NCBI GenBank assembly: GCA_002396125.1
Contig: DGWL01000080.1
Location: 1-7,725, forward strand
Origin: Porphyromonadaceae bacterium UBA4259
Lineage (GTDB): Bacteria > Bacteroidota > Bacteroidia > Bacteroidales > Muribaculaceae
Reading direction: 5' to 3'
DNA: 7,725 nt
The notes beneath the pieces are model-generated. The model worked only from the letters and a program-made list of their open reading frames with translations, made no database searches and had not been told where the DNA came from. Position 1 is the stretch's first letter; every line of letters begins with the position of its first letter. Shown here piece after piece: positions 6,398-7,725 of the stretch. Made by a program: the position numbers and the translations under genes.

Positions 6398-6478
6398 AAC
6401 GGAAAAAGGAGATTTAACACTCCACTTCCACAAAGTATTCAATACACACAACCACACTATAACTTAACACTTAAATAA

Positions 6479-7725
6479 ATGACTACTCCCTGGATAGTAC
6501 TTGCCACAATCGTTGGCTACTTTATTTTGCTTTTCATCATCTCGTGGCTGGCGTCACGCAAGACCGACACCACCACAGCGCTCACCGGAGGCCGTCAGGC
6601 ACCATGGTTCATCGTTGCCATTGCCATGATAGGCGCGCCAATATCGGGCGTGACATTCATCTCGGTCCCCGGCTATGTAGTGGGCTCTAGCTACAGCTAC
6701 ATGCAGATGGTGCTGGGCTTTGCCGTGGGTTATTTTGTAATTGCCTATGTGCTCATGCCACTATTTTTCAAGCGCAACCTGGTGTCAATCTACGGCTACC
6801 TTGAGGAACGATTTGGCGGAAAGACCCACAAGACCGGCGCCTGGTTCTTCTTCATCAGCAAGATGCTGGGAGCAGCAGTGCGTTTTCTTGTGGTGTGCGT
6901 CACACTGCAAATGCTCGTGTTTGAGCCACTCCACATCCCGTTCATCTTCAACGTGATTGCCACCATCGCCCTAATTTTCCTCTACACGCTGCAAGGCGGC
7001 GTGAAAACCGTCATCTGGACCGACACTCTCAAGTCGCTGTGCCTGATACTCTCGGTGGTGCTGTGCATTGTTTTCATTGCCAGCGCTCTGGGTTATGGAG
7101 CCGGCGACATGGTAAAAGCCATCGCTGCCGACGACTCGTCGCGCATCTTCTTCTTTGACAATCCCAAGGAGGATACCTACTTTTGGAAGCAGTTCATTGC
7201 CGGTATCTTCATGGTGATTGCCATGACCGGTCTTGACCAAGACCTCATGCAGCGCACCCTTGCCAGCAAGAATGTGGCCGAGTCGAAAAAAGGACTGATT
7301 GTGAGCGGCATCACGCAAGTCTTTGTGGTGGGCCTATTCCTCGTGCTCGGAACAATGCTTGTGCTCTACACCCGCCACTCGGGTGCGGCAATGCCCGAGA
7401 AGAACGATGCTCTCTTTGGCATGGTGGCACAAGACAGCTCCATGCCGGTGATTATGCTCATCCTCTTTGTGCTCGGTCTTATTGCAGCTGGCTACTCGGC
7501 AGCCGGCTCCGCGCTCACCGCACTCACCACATCGTTTACCGTCGACATTCTTGAAAGCGACAAGAAGCAAGACGAAACACGGCTGGCACGCACACGCCGC
7601 ATAGTCCACATTGGCATGGCTGTTGTGATGGGCATCATCATCTATGTGTTCTACTTGCTCAACAACGACAGCGCCATCAAGATGGTCTATGCCCTCGCCA
7701 GCTACACCTACGGCCCCATCCTGGG
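6479..7725 (+). CDS. Sodium:solute symporter, partial (MurNAc transporter candidate)
   Basis: The frame opens with ATG at 6479 and runs to the window edge without a stop: 415 full codons, so the 3' end is missing. It is a polytopic inner-membrane protein of the SSS family (solute uptake driven by Na+). About ten hydrophobic helices are visible, at roughly 4-25, 43-68, 72-97, 120-145, 152-172, 184-205, 236-257, 271-297, 322-355 and 373-396. Family features are LTGGRQAPWF (35-44) leading into the discontinuous first core helix, YLEERFGG (107-114), the QGGVKTVIWTD loop (172-182), GLDQDLMQRTLAS (251-263), and the Ser/Thr-rich helix around 340-357 ending FTVDI, where SSS proteins place Na+-binding hydroxyls. 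The substrate cannot be read directly. Position after a NamZ gene resembles the Tannerella forsythia MurNAc locus, whose MurT transporter belongs to this class, so MurNAc or a related amino sugar is the leading guess; sialic acid or another sugar is the alternative. Confidence 0.93.
   Translation, partial: MTTPWIVLATIVGYFILLFIISWLASRKTDTTTALTGGRQAPWFIVAIAMIGAPISGVTFISVPGYVVGSSYSYMQMVLGFAVGYFVIAYVLMPLFFKRNLVSIYGYLEERFGGKTHKTGAWFFFISKMLGAAVRFLVVCVTLQMLVFEPLHIPFIFNVIATIALIFLYTLQGGVKTVIWTDTLKSLCLILSVVLCIVFIASALGYGAGDMVKAIAADDSSRIFFFDNPKEDTYFWKQFIAGIFMVIAMTGLDQDLMQRTLASKNVAESKKGLIVSGITQVFVVGLFLVLGTMLVLYTRHSGAAMPEKNDALFGMVAQDSSMPVIMLILFVLGLIAAGYSAAGSALTALTTSFTVDILESDKKQDETRLARTRRIVHIGMAVVMGIIIYVFYLLNNDSAIKMVYALASYTYGPIL

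Overview
The window looks like a chromosomal segment from a member of the Bacteroidales, plausibly a gut Muribaculaceae- or Prevotella-like lineage; the exact family is inference. Three things support this. The genes lack Shine-Dalgarno sites and sit behind A/T-rich leaders. Several are preceded by matches to the Bacteroidetes sigma promoter (TTTG, about 20 bases, TAnnTTTG). The protein set itself is Bacteroidetes-like: a large membrane pyrophosphatase, and a DUF1343/NamZ protein next to a sodium:solute symporter. No mobile element, CRISPR array, tRNA or rRNA was seen.

Layout. Bases 1-161 are a leader with a promoter for hppA (162-2558, +), a 798-residue ion-pumping membrane pyrophosphatase, which ends at a strong hairpin-plus-T terminator. 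A small secreted lysine/alanine-rich coiled-coil protein follows on the opposite strand (2836-3240, -), convergent with hppA and with its own promoter and hairpin. lgt (3443-4321, +), the prolipoprotein diacylglyceryl transferase, diverges from it and ends at another intrinsic terminator. An Lrp/AsnC-family regulator (4516-4974, +) has a textbook Bacteroidetes promoter and a GC-rich terminator hairpin. The last block is a two-gene unit: a NamZ-type exo-N-acetylmuramidase (5165-6397, +) and a sodium:solute symporter (6479 to the window end, +, truncated by the edge). An 81-base gap with no visible terminator or promoter separates these two.

Function. Most of the window is ordinary core biology: energy conservation from pyrophosphate, lipoprotein maturation and transcriptional control. 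The NamZ-symporter pair reads as the start of a peptidoglycan amino-sugar (MurNAc) recovery operon, by analogy with the Tannerella forsythia MurNAc locus. The kinase and etherase would be expected beyond the right edge. The least ordinary items are the divergent features of the pyrophosphatase (the lysine linked to K+ independence, and a degenerate D-x7-K-x-E motif) and the uncharacterised coiled-coil protein. That protein has alanine at nearly every 'd' position and ends in Tyr-Gly-Lys, reminiscent of Braun's lipoprotein but without a lipobox. I see no clear evidence for a wholly new multi-gene system.
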